A model generated the notes under the pieces. It was not told the origin of the DNA and ran no database searches. It saw only the letters and a program-made list of their open reading frames with translations. Shown one piece after another: positions 16,767 through 25,702 of a DNA stretch of 64,000 nucleotides (positions are counted from its first letter, which is position 1; each line of letters starts with the position of its first letter). The DNA is from Caulochytrium protostelioides (Eukaryota > Chytridiomycota > Caulochytriomycetes > Caulochytriales > Caulochytriaceae): NCBI GenBank assembly GCA_003615045.1, contig ML014204.1:1-64000 (forward strand), given 5' to 3'. The translations under genes were made by a program, and so were the position numbers.

Positions 16767-19154
16767 ATGGCGCGGCATCCGGCGCCCGGCGCCCGCATGG
16801 CGCGGTCCGCCACGACCTCAACGGCATCCTTAACGACCTCCTCGAAGGCCTCGACGGCGGCCACGACACCGGTCGCGACAGCGGTTTCGATGCCGATCAA
16901 GCCGCCACCTGCCCCGGCTGCCACGGCCGTCGCTGGAGCCGGTGCCGCGCCCGCGCCCGCGGCGGCGTCAGCCATGACCCGCTACCGAGCCTACATGCAG
17001 CAGCGGCACGCGATGCCCGCGCTGCAGCGCGCGATCGCCGAGCATACGCGACAGGTCGAGGCGCAGCGCGTCCAGCGCGAGACTACCATCTCGGCGTTTC
17101 AAGCGCTCATGGGCCTGGCGGCACCCGGAGCGGCGGCCACGCAGTCGGCGCGCAGTTCGGCCGCCGCCCTCGCTTCGCCGGGGACGGGCGCGGGCACCGT
17201 CGCCACGACGACCGCGCGCGCCTCCGTGGCCGCGGCGGGCGTGCCCGCGCACCGCGAGGTCGCTGCGGTCCGCACGCCGTACCGCCGGCCCTCGATCCTG
17301 ATGAACCTCGATGTGCCCGCGTCCGTCGCCGCGGCGCCCGCCTCGCCTGTTGCGGCCGGCCCCTCCGCCACGATGGGAGCGGCGACGGGTGCTGTGGCGG
17401 GGCCGATCGGCGGCCGGCCCGCGCTGTCGCGGCGCGAGTCCACGACGCCGGCTGTCCTTGCGCCAATCGCGGACGTGCCGGAGTCCGCTGGCGCCACACC
17501 GCGCATGGAAGTGGTTTCAGAAGCCCCCGCGACCGCGGCGGCCACGGCGCCCGCAGGCGGGCCTGCGACCACGGCGGTGACCACACCCTTTCCGAGTGAG
17601 CCGCGGCGGAGTAGTATGCGACCGGCTCTGGCATCGTCTGCCGCAATCGCCGCTGCCGCCACTGCTGCTACGACGACGACGACGACTGCTGCGAGTTGGC
17701 CGTCGATGGCAGTTTTGCTGGTGCCGCCGGTGCTGCCGAGCACGATGCGGCCATTCGAGCGGTTGCAGTGTTTTTCGCGAAATCTGCTAAACATTGTTGC
17801 ATTTCTGCGGGTCATTGCGCGGGCCGCGAAGGTGCGGCCCGAGTGGGGCTGGGAGTATGATCTGGTGCCGTACTACCGCCGCAAGCACTCCATGCTCATC
17901 GCGGGCACAACCGCCGCGGTGCCTATCTCCCCGGACGTGCACAACGCCACCCATCGGCGCTTGCAGGGGACCTCCGGCGTCACGGCGTTTTCATCACTCG
18001 CGACCGGCATCCTCTCGGCCGCCCCCAAGATGGTGTATACCCCGGGCTACCTACCGGACGAGATGCGGTCGCGGCTGCGCGTGCCGGCGGCGCAGCGCTC
18101 GGCCGCCGACTGCGACATCATCTTTGCGTGGGCGTCGCAGCTCAAAGCCCTGCAGCGTTTTGCCCCGTCGATCCAGCGTGACATCCTGGACCACGCGCGC
18201 TACGAGCGGTGGGGTGTCGGGCGGACCCTAGTCCGCGAGGGCCAGAAAGCGCGCTACTTTTATATCATTCTCGACGGCGAAGTCGAGCTGATTCCGGACG
18301 AGGCCACGCGGGTCGCTGCGATGCAGGGCCCGGCGCGGGCGTCGTATCACGGGGTGCACCTGCGGCTCATCGGGGGCGAGTCGTTCGGCGAGAGCGGCGC
18401 GCGGCACCGCGAGACGAATGTCACCATCCAGACGCGAAAAACCACCGAATTCTTGCTGCTCGACCAGAAATGGTACCTGGACCTTCTCAAGAACGCGCGC
18501 GTGCACGCCAACCCAAAGCTCGACCAGATCCTCGCGTCGCCCATCTTCCGCACCTTCAACGACGACGACCTCGACCTCAGCCGCATCGTCGACATGAAGC
18601 TCTTTGAACGGAATCACGTCATCACCACCGAAAACGTGCCCAGCCACTACCTCTATATCGTGGTCCGTGGTGAGTGCGCGATCCTGCGCATGGTGCCCTA
18701 CGATGACCCCCAGTCGGCGTCGACGGCGTCGGCGGCCCGTCGCGTTGAAGAAGAAGGGCCCGCCATCTCGGCAGCTGCGGCAGCTGCGACGGCGGCGGTA
18801 TCTGCCACGGACACCCCTGAGCATGCCGCTGGGAACCGGACTGCGTCGCCATCCGCGCCGTTGCGACCGACCATGCAGGTGCTGTGTGCCGGAAAGCTGA
18901 CGGCCGGCGCGTGGTTCGGTGATCCCTTCCAACCTGCGCCGCCGTGTAGTGTCGTGACGCTGCAGCGCACCGAAGTCGCGCTGATCCACAAGTATGAGCT
19001 CCGCAAGATCGCGACGGCCGCCACCTGGCAGATGCTGAGGGACGCGTATGCCCGCGTCCGCAGCCCGGCCGAGCTCCTCGGCGACTACGCCCAGTTCGAT
19101 GCCTGGCGACGCTACCGCCGCCGCGTCATGCGCGAGCGCACCCGTGTGGCTTAG
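16767..19154 (+). CDS. Protein with two cyclic-nucleotide-binding-like domains
   Basis: A 795-residue protein. Residues 1-330 are low-complexity Ala/Pro/Thr, with a short helical stretch (TRYRAYMQQRHAMPALQRAI). The first CNBD (about 455-600) starts with LQRFAPSIQRDILDHARYE, then LVREGQKARYFYIILDGEVE and the phosphate-binding cassette GGESFGESGARHRETNVTI. The Gly-Glu pair and an Arg are kept but the spacing is unusual. A second CNBD-like unit follows: SPIFRTFNDDDLDLSRIV, NHVITTENVPSHYLYIVVRG, an Ala-rich insert of about 60 residues, then GAWFGDPFQPAPPCSVVTL, which lacks the Glu and Arg, so it may not bind nucleotide. There is no kinase, channel or GEF domain, so it resembles CNBD2-type proteins. 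The start is the first ATG of the frame and is uncertain because the N-terminus is unstructured. Confidence 0.75.
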   Translation: MARHPAPGARMARSATTSTASLTTSSKASTAATTPVATAVSMPIKPPPAPAATAVAGAGAAPAPAAASAMTRYRAYMQQRHAMPALQRAIAEHTRQVEAQRVQRETTISAFQALMGLAAPGAAATQSARSSAAALASPGTGAGTVATTTARASVAAAGVPAHREVAAVRTPYRRPSILMNLDVPASVAAAPASPVAAGPSATMGAATGAVAGPIGGRPALSRRESTTPAVLAPIADVPESAGATPRMEVVSEAPATAAATAPAGGPATTAVTTPFPSEPRRSSMRPALASSAAIAAAATAATTTTTTAASWPSMAVLLVPPVLPSTMRPFERLQCFSRNLLNIVAFLRVIARAAKVRPEWGWEYDLVPYYRRKHSMLIAGTTAAVPISPDVHNATHRRLQGTSGVTAFSSLATGILSAAPKMVYTPGYLPDEMRSRLRVPAAQRSAADCDIIFAWASQLKALQRFAPSIQRDILDHARYERWGVGRTLVREGQKARYFYIILDGEVELIPDEATRVAAMQGPARASYHGVHLRLIGGESFGESGARHRETNVTIQTRKTTEFLLLDQKWYLDLLKNARVHANPKLDQILASPIFRTFNDDDLDLSRIVDMKLFERNHVITTENVPSHYLYIVVRGECAILRMVPYDDPQSASTASAARRVEEEGPAISAAAAAATAAVSATDTPEHAAGNRTASPSAPLRPTMQVLCAGKLTAGAWFGDPFQPAPPCSVVTLQRTEVALIHKYELRKIATAATWQMLRDAYARVRSPAELLGDYAQFDAWRRYRRRVMRERTRVA

Positions 19155-19258
19155 CCTCGCGAGGTGTGGCGTCGCTGGCCGCGCCATCGCGCGGCTGTCG
19201 TTCCTCATACCACCAACCGACCCTCCTTCATTCACCAAAACAAGTCACGCAATAACAA

Positions 19259-19735
19259 TTAAGGGCTCATCAGCACGATCAGACGCTGGCGCTCGCGCGG
19301 CGTCATGGCCACCGGCGCCGTGAGCGTCGACGCCGGATGCATCGGCGCGAGCACCGCTTTGAGCTGGATCGCGGCCGCCGCGCTCGTCTGGCCCTTGACC
19401 AGCAGCTCCAGCTCTTGCTGCACGACGTCGCGATGCAGCGTGCGCCGCGCCGTCACGCGTTGCCGGGCGTCCGCGACCTGCTGCTTTGCTAGCGCCGCCG
19501 AGCCGGCCGCGGCGCCGTCGTCCGCGCCGTCCATGTCCAGACCGCCGTGGCGGCGGCGGCGGCGGCGGCGTTCGGCGTCTTCGAGGGCGAGTCGGCGCGC
19601 CGCGGCGCGCTGGCGCAGGATCTCGCGCGACGCCGCCTGCGACGCCTCGACCTGGCGCTGGATCTGGTCGGCGCGGCGGCGCCTCAGCTCGTCGGCCGCG
19701 TTCGGCGCTGCCGTCTTGCTGTCGGTCTCGGTCAT
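19259..19735 (-). CDS. Small charged coiled-coil protein, unknown
   Basis: A 158-residue protein from the ATG at 19735. Residues 15-70 are a continuous charged helix (DELRRRRADQIQRQVEASQ, then SREILRQRAAARRLALEDAE) ending in a run of seven arginines. A second helix (ALAKQQVADARQRVTARRTL) leads to DVVQQELELLVKGQTSAAAA and a short Pro-containing tail. There is no domain I recognise. It is convergent with the cyclic-nucleotide-binding gene, leaving 104 bp between the stops. The even distribution of charged residues and the Gln/Arg heptad pattern suggest a real protein, but the function is unknown. Confidence 0.5.
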   Translation of the reverse strand: MTETDSKTAAPNAADELRRRRADQIQRQVEASQAASREILRQRAAARRLALEDAERRRRRRRHGGLDMDGADDGAAAGSAALAKQQVADARQRVTARRTLHRDVVQQELELLVKGQTSAAAAIQLKAVLAPMHPASTLTAPVAMTPRERQRLIVLMSP

Positions 19736-20390
19736 GGTCGGCGAGTCACGAAGAAAAAAAAGAGGAAACGGAAGCGCCGTTCGCAGGGAACACGATGCCG
19801 GCGATCGGCGGGACAGTGCAGCGGGAAGCGAGAGCCGTGATCGGCATCTCTCCGCCGCCCGGGCCGGGTATCGTCGGACCATCGACCGTGGCGCCGGCGT
19901 GCGATACACGTTCTTGAAATGGCGACCGTGATGATGGCCATGGTCGTCGTCGCGGTCATGGTTGGGGGTGCCGGGAGCTCGGATCGTGGCCCGAGCGGAG
20001 TTTGGGCGGCGGAGTTTCTCTCGAGGTGTGCGATGGGGGAGCGCGCGCAGGAGATCACGGGAGGACGCGACGTCCGCGCCGTTGGGGCCCGACACGAGAT
20101 GCTCCAGCGGACGCGGGGCGTGATGGACCCATTGTTGTGGTTGCCACCACCATCACTCATGGCTGACCTGGTATCGCTTGATACGAGTAGGGAGGTGATG
20201 ATGGACCCATGCAGATAAGTCTTGGTCGGTGGGCCGGACACCGGAGTCGGGAGACCGGGGATCAGCGATCAGAGATCGGTGCACCGCGGAAAGCCGCGGC
20301 GGGGAGGATCGCAGAGGACACCTTCCCTATGGCGTCTGCTCCATAGCCTCTGCTTTAGGCATCCGCATGAGAAGGAGAGCAGGTCGCCCG
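19736..20390. other. Intergenic, no gene recognised
   Basis: Upstream of the coiled-coil gene and downstream of the OXLD1-like gene, both on the minus strand. A purine-rich stretch (agaaaaaaaagaggaaacgg) at 19750-19770 gives a pyrimidine tract on the coding strand just ahead of the 19735 ATG. Confidence 0.45.
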
Positions 20391-21245
20391 TCAAGCGTTC
20401 AGTCGTTTTTCTAGCTCCCTAAATGCTTTAATCCCGGGATCGATCTCAGCTTCGGGGTCCGGCGATGCCGCACCCCCATCGCCGCCACCGGGAAGACCGT
20501 GTCCGTGATCGTTGCTATTGCTGCTGCCGCCGCTGCCGCCGTTGCCGGCCGTCAGCTGCCGCTGCTCGCGCTGCTTCAGGTACTCATCCATCTCGTCCTG
20601 GTAGATGTCCCACACGCAGTGGGCGCACCCGGACATGCAGCAGTTGGTCGGCGGCTCGGGCGGCATGAGGGTCGGGTCGGGGGCCTGCGACTCGAGCGCG
20701 CTCTGTAGCTCCCGCTCCAGCTGGTCGAGCGTCGCGGGATCCGCGGCCATCGTGGGCGACGCCAGGGCGCTCGCCACCGCGGCATCGGCCTTGGCCCCGG
20801 CGGCGTGGGCGGCACCGGGATCGGCATGAGCATCGGCATCGCCTTCACCCGCCTCCGTCGCGGGCGACGTGATGGGAATCGTATCGGTGGCCGGGAAGGC
20901 AAACGGCGCTGTGGCGACGGCAGCGGCCGCCGGGTCCGCCGTCTGGTGTGGCGCTCGCTGATACTGCGCGCCTTCCGTCACCAAGTCGTAGTATCGCATC
21001 CTGGAGAGGGCGCGGCGAGACACCGGCGCGGCCGGCGGTAGCCGCAGCCGCAGCGGACGCGGCCGCGGCCATGGGGGCTGCGGGCATGAAGCCGCGGCGG
21101 CGGCGTGGAGCGCATGCTGGGCGGCCCGCCGCCATGGCGATGGCCACAGGAGTGTCCATGCGTCGATCGCGCTGGCGGCCCTTCGGCTCGCGACGGCCGC
21201 CATGGCCAGCACGCCGTCGCGACGGCGGCCGCTGCGGCAAGCCAT
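20391..21245 (-). CDS. Oxidoreductase-like domain protein (OXLD1-like), mitochondrial
   Basis: A 284-residue protein. The signature is PPEPPTNCCMSGCAHCVWDI, followed by YQDEMDEYLKQREQ, at about residues 195-225. This is the short Cys motif (CCxxxCxxCVWDxY) that defines the oxidoreductase-like N-terminal family, found in human OXLD1 and fungal mitochondrial proteins. The N-terminus is Ala/Arg-rich with no acidic residues for about 75 positions, as expected of a matrix presequence. The end, IKAFRELEKRLNA, matches the usual family ending. A low-complexity Ala/Asp-rich linker precedes the motif. I used the ATG at 21245, since the frame farther upstream runs into the CGTCGCA microsatellite. The redox role is inferred from the cysteines only. 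Confidence 0.82.
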   Translation of the reverse strand: MACRSGRRRDGVLAMAAVASRRAASAIDAWTLLWPSPWRRAAQHALHAAAAASCPQPPWPRPRPLRLRLPPAAPVSRRALSRMRYYDLVTEGAQYQRAPHQTADPAAAAVATAPFAFPATDTIPITSPATEAGEGDADAHADPGAAHAAGAKADAAVASALASPTMAADPATLDQLERELQSALESQAPDPTLMPPEPPTNCCMSGCAHCVWDIYQDEMDEYLKQREQRQLTAGNGGSGGSSNSNDHGHGLPGGGDGGAASPDPEAEIDPGIKAFRELEKRLNA

Positions 21246-21343
21246 CGCGGACGGACGGACGATGGGGACGAGCACGTGGGAGAGCGCGTGGATGGTCCGG
21301 CGCGATCGGTGGTGGAACCAGGCGTCGGTGGCGGCCGTGGATC

Positions 21344-21399
21344 CGTCGCACGTCGCACGTCGCACGTCGCACGTCGCACGCCGCACGTCGCACGTCGCA
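21344..21399. repeat. (CGTCGCA)8 heptanucleotide repeat
   Basis: Eight units, one with a single change (CGCCGCA). It lies about 100 bp upstream of the OXLD1-like start codon. Confidence 0.95.
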
Positions 21400-21700
21400 C
21401 CGGCGCCCGCGATCGGCCATGCGCGTCAGGTGATCCTTGGCGGACCCTTGCGGATCGCGCCGATCCCACACCCGGCGAGGGTCGCGCGTCGCGCGGCTCG
21501 GCCGTGCCATCCGAGGCCTCAGCGGCCGTTGCCAGCGCGCCACGACATGGACCGCCCCAGCGGCGATGCCATTTCGTACCGAGCCCGCGGCCCGGGTCCC
21601 CTCGGCGGCGGCTCAGCACCCGCCGACCATGCAGACATCCGCCCGCCGTGCGCCGAACGCCACCGACGGCAGTGGCGCGGCAATGGTAACGGTAAGGGTG

Positions 21701-21795
21701 GCAAGGACGGCAAGGATAGCAAGGATAGCAAGGACGGCAAGGACGGCAAGGACGGCAAGAACAGCAAGGACGGCAAGGACGATAAGGACGGCAAG
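21701..21795. repeat. (GGCAAGGAC)n nine-base repeat
   Basis: About ten imperfect nine-base units (variants GGATAGCAA and GAACAGCAA). In one frame it reads Gly/Ser-Lys-Asp repeats. It lies between divergent genes and I do not treat it as coding. Confidence 0.9.
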
Positions 21796-22616
21796 AGCCC
21801 CCGACGAGGCGGGGATCAGGCGAAGGATGGACGCGATGCGCCTTTCCGGGGGCCAGGCGTCGGCGTCGGCCAAGCGGCGCAGCGGCCTCGGGCGTCGTCG
21901 GCGCCGCGCTTCGATCGAGGCCCTGGCGACGGCCGCACACCGCCGCGACGGACGCTGCGAGCGCCGCGAAGCGTTGCTGCCCTCCATCCACGGTCGCGCT
22001 CTCGCCCGCCACGTGTGTTCTGGCATCCGACGCGCGGCGCCACGGTGCGGTGCCTCGTCTTCTCGGGGGTTTCTCGGCGGCGGCGGCGACGGCGGCAGCG
22101 ACGGCGGTCGCCCAGTGGCGGAGACCGGCTTCCCCCCCCCTCGCATCGCGGCGCTGTGGTCATGCGCATGATCGTCCACGACGCGCGATCGTGCGACGGT
22201 TCGATGGAATGGTCGTGCGATGATGGGATCGCTCGGACGCTACTGAATCCCGTATCGCGAATCGCCTTCCGGTCAGCCCTCGCGTGTGCCGCTCTCGTCG
22301 TCGCCGCCGACCGGTTGCGGTGATCACGCGCTCGTTCTGTCCTCCGAGGACCACGCCCTCCGGCCCTCCGCCGACACGACTCGCCCGCCGACTGTCTTGC
22401 CGCGGTCTCGCACGTCCGTCGGGCCGACACGGCCGCTCGTCGCCGATCTTGCTCGCTCCCAATCATCCGGCCATCCTGCGACCTCCTGGCGACGGCGAAC
22501 TCCGCTCCGGGACCGTCTCGCTGAGCGCCGATTGCGCATCGCCTGCCGCAATCGGCCCTCGAGGACGTTCCCGCGTGACCTTCCACCGCGACTGCGATCG
22601 GACGTCGAGTGGCCCT

Positions 22617-25550
22617 ATGACCATGCGGGCACTGCTGCGGCCGTCGCCGCGGCCCTTGCGCGGCGCCTGGCCCGTCCAGCGGCTCGGCGCCCTCGCCCTC
22701 CTCCTTGTCCTGCTGTCCATCGTGCGTGGTCCCGCCCTCGTCGCGGCCACCGCCGCTGCCGCCGACACCCCCGGCGCCACCGACGCCGCCGACGCCGCCG
22801 ACGCCGCCCCTGATTCCCATGCCACACGGCTGCCGCTTGTACGCGGACGGCGCGACACCAACGGACTGGCGCCGTTCCTTACGCCCATCGACGTGCGCAC
22901 GGCGTCCCTGCCCGCCGCCGCGGCCGCCGTTCGCGCCGCGCCGTGGCTCTCGCTCAACACCACGCACCCGGCGTTCAACCGTCCCAGCAGCGGCGTCGGC
23001 GCGATCCATCGGATCTGGCAGCACACGCCCGCGGCGCCGCTTGCCGCGGACGAGCCGGCCATCGCGGTTGCACTCGTCACCCCCGCCGTCGACACCAACC
23101 CCCTCACCGTGCTCGTGAACGCCACGGCGCCGGCCTCCGCCGCCGCCGGCGCGTCGTGGAGCGCGGAGCTGACCGTGCCGTGGGAGGCGCAGCTGCCGTT
23201 CTCGCTGGCGGCGGCCTACCACCAGGGATCGCTCTACGTGCTGGTGCCGCACCTGGCGGCCGTCAGCATGCCGCATGCGGCGGCCGACACGGTCGCCCGG
23301 CTCGCCAGCTGCCACTCCCCCGACGACCGCGCCGCCGGCGCCGGCGCCGGCGCCGAACTGCTGCTCGTCTTCGATGCCACGGGCCGCCTCCGCGCCTGTG
23401 AGGACTACGCCAGCCCGGACCTCCTGACCGACCCGACGACGGGCGTGCTGGCGACGTTTGCACAGAGCGATCGGACGTCGCCGACGGTGGTGCAGACGGT
23501 CCCCCTCAGTCTGGCCATCGTGTCCACGGACGCTGCCGCGGACGCTGCCGCGGACACTGCCGCGGACGCTGCGGCGGCTCCCTCGACGTCGGGGCCACAT
23601 GACGCCGTCCTCACCGACGTGGTCGTCAGCCGTGTCGGATACATGCGCCACGTGTCGTCCCGGCCGGCCGTCAATGCCACCGCGGAGGCGGTGCCGGTGC
23701 CCGCGCGCCAGAACGTCACCTCGGTGTACATGGGCTCGCTGGCGACGCTGCGAGTCAACGCGACCGAGCTGCTGAGCGCGCGGCTGACGGCGGACGCGGG
23801 CACGGCGTCGACGCGGTACACGTGGAACCTGACGCATACGATGGGCCAGTCGCCTGACGTCGTCGCGGCGTACCGCCCCGCCGCCGCATGGACCCTGCTC
23901 GACCCGCGCATGCTGATGGCCACGACGCTGCGGCGCGCATCCAACGGCCGGCCGGTGGTCATGACCGTCGTCACGGGCCGCTCGGCCGCCGAGGCGCTCC
24001 CGCAGTTGGGCGTCCACCCCGCCGATGTCCCCAACCAAGCGCCCGCGCCGGCAGACGCCGTGGCGGCGGCGAACCCGACGACGGCGGCCACCGACGCCTC
24101 GCGCGCCCCGGTCGAGCGGCCCTACCCGGGCGTGACACCCGACGAGAAGCAGCCGTTCTACGACTTTCTGGCGCTGCTCGTGAGTGGCCGGCCGGTGTGG
24201 TCGACGACGCACGCCGCCGCCGCCGACGCCGACGCCGCCGACGCCGACGCGCCGTGGTCGTTCAACGCCGTGCCCTACGCGCCTGCGACGCCGCTCGCGA
24301 CGCCGTTCACGCTCGGCTGGGTCCTCGGCGCCCAGCCGGAGCCCTTCGTGGGCCGCCTCGTCTTGCACGAGCTGGACACGCGCCTCCAGCCGACGCTCGT
24401 CCCGTCGCGCCTCCAGTTCCCGGACCCCGTCCTTCCGTCGCAGCTCTCGCAGCTCACCATCGAGCCCCCCGCCACGTGGCTGCCGTCGAACAGCGCCGTC
24501 CTGACGGCCGAGGCGGCCGCCGCGGTCGACGCGGCGCCCAGCACGATGGCGACGGCGTTCCGCCTCACCGGCCGGCTCGCGGGCACGTCCCCAGAGACCC
24601 TTTGGGCGGGCACCTTCGTCTGGCCCGACGGCGTCTTTGTCGCGCTGGACGTGCCCGGTGCCGGGGGCCACGGCGCGCCCCTTGCCGCCGCCGCCGCCGC
24701 TGCCGTCGCCCCCGTCAGGAAGGACGATCTCCCCCAGGCGGCTTCGATTGATGAGACGGCGCCGACGGCGCCTGAGACCCCGCGCGAGCCGCCCGATTCG
24801 CCTAAGACGCCGCCGGAGCAGCCGGACGCGCCCGAGAAGCCACCCTCGGAGCCGTCCAAGCCGGCCGAGCCGCCCAAGCCGACCGAGCCGTCACCGGCCG
24901 ATCCTTCGCCCACAGCACAACCCGAACCCGAACCGGCGCCTACTGACGGCGCAGGTCCCCCGGCTCCCAGCGAGCCCTCGCCGACGCCGCCGCCACCCTG
25001 GAATGAAGGCGACGGCGAGAGCGACTCGAGTCTGTCGGGCTCGTTCATCCTCACCGCGGGCCTGCTCGGCTTGCTCTATGGTCTGTACCGCCGCAGCCAG
25101 CACGTGCTCGGCAAGCGCGGCGGCAACGGGTCCGACGGCCTCGAGATTCCGCTGCATCACGTCGCTTCGCGCAGCGGCGGCAGCGGCGGCCGTGGCGGCG
25201 GCAGCGATCCGGGTGACGATCGCGACCGCCTGCTCGGGCCCGACGTCGATGTCTTCTACGACGACCCGGAGCCGTCGCCGTCGCGCCATCCGCGCGACCT
25301 GGAAGCGGGCAGTGGCAGCCCGGGCGGGTCGGTGTCCACGTCGCGTCCACCGGCGGCATCGGCGGCATCGACGGCGGCCGTGGCGGTCGTGGCGTCAGCG
25401 CCCGCTGCGGCCCTGCCCCTTCCGCCGCCGCCGACCGACGTGCCGGCCGACGCCTTCCAGGGCTGGGGCTCGGCCGAAGACCTCGAGTTCAATCTCGACG
25501 AGCAGCTCTCATCCCAGGCCCGTGTCGAGGACGAGTGGGGCTGGTCGTGA
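22617..25550 (+). CDS. Large type I membrane protein, unknown family
   Basis: A 977-residue protein. From the ATG at 22617 (a second follows two codons on) there is a basic n-region and a strong signal peptide core (LGALALLLVLLSIV) ending at an Ala-rich cleavage site. The lumenal part of about 700 residues has scattered N-glycosylation sequons (for example LNTTHP and RVNATELL) and beta-rich stretches but no domain I recognise. A Pro/Glu/Lys stalk (PEKPPSEPSKPAEPPKPTEP) leads to one transmembrane helix near 805-825 (SFILTAGLLGLLYGLY) followed by RRS, which sets the orientation. The cytosolic tail of about 150 residues ends GWGSAEDLEFNLDEQL and DEWGWS. Such acidic/aromatic tail ends are common in Golgi or ER-to-Golgi cargo proteins, but the role here is unknown. 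Confidence 0.75.
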   Translation: MTMRALLRPSPRPLRGAWPVQRLGALALLLVLLSIVRGPALVAATAAAADTPGATDAADAADAAPDSHATRLPLVRGRRDTNGLAPFLTPIDVRTASLPAAAAAVRAAPWLSLNTTHPAFNRPSSGVGAIHRIWQHTPAAPLAADEPAIAVALVTPAVDTNPLTVLVNATAPASAAAGASWSAELTVPWEAQLPFSLAAAYHQGSLYVLVPHLAAVSMPHAAADTVARLASCHSPDDRAAGAGAGAELLLVFDATGRLRACEDYASPDLLTDPTTGVLATFAQSDRTSPTVVQTVPLSLAIVSTDAAADAAADTAADAAAAPSTSGPHDAVLTDVVVSRVGYMRHVSSRPAVNATAEAVPVPARQNVTSVYMGSLATLRVNATELLSARLTADAGTASTRYTWNLTHTMGQSPDVVAAYRPAAAWTLLDPRMLMATTLRRASNGRPVVMTVVTGRSAAEALPQLGVHPADVPNQAPAPADAVAAANPTTAATDASRAPVERPYPGVTPDEKQPFYDFLALLVSGRPVWSTTHAAAADADAADADAPWSFNAVPYAPATPLATPFTLGWVLGAQPEPFVGRLVLHELDTRLQPTLVPSRLQFPDPVLPSQLSQLTIEPPATWLPSNSAVLTAEAAAAVDAAPSTMATAFRLTGRLAGTSPETLWAGTFVWPDGVFVALDVPGAGGHGAPLAAAAAAAVAPVRKDDLPQAASIDETAPTAPETPREPPDSPKTPPEQPDAPEKPPSEPSKPAEPPKPTEPSPADPSPTAQPEPEPAPTDGAGPPAPSEPSPTPPPPWNEGDGESDSSLSGSFILTAGLLGLLYGLYRRSQHVLGKRGGNGSDGLEIPLHHVASRSGGSGGRGGGSDPGDDRDRLLGPDVDVFYDDPEPSPSRHPRDLEAGSGSPGGSVSTSRPPAASAASTAAVAVVASAPAAALPLPPPPTDVPADAFQGWGSAEDLEFNLDEQLSSQARVEDEWGWS

Positions 25551-25702
25551 ACGCGCTTGGGCGCCGCGTCGCCCGAACTGCGGCGCTTCTGCCACGACAC
25601 GACACGTTCCTTGTAGACGACTAACGCATCCAATCATACTACATCCACCATTTCATCCAAGCATCCAAGGATCGACGAGGCGGGCGCCCGCGCACCACGC
25701 CA

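Larger units (their letters stand above)
21246..22616. other. Divergent intergenic region with two microsatellites
   Basis: This 1.4-kb stretch separates two divergent genes and should hold both promoters. The ORFs on either strand are Arg/Pro/Ala noise or repeat translations. No TATA box is visible. Confidence 0.5.

Noticed and set aside
19919-20218. Small plus-strand frame beginning with a hydrophobic Met/Val-rich segment
   Set aside because: It resembles a signal peptide by chance. It continues as Gly/Arg noise and overlaps the upstream region of a minus-strand gene.
21340-21400. Possible CRISPR-like or protein repeat array
   Set aside because: It is a contiguous heptanucleotide tandem repeat without spacers.
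21816-24671. Long minus-strand frame of about 950 codons opposite the type I membrane protein
   Set aside because: Its composition is Arg/Gly/Ala noise typical of the antisense of GC-rich genes. The plus strand has a signal peptide, sequons and a TM helix.
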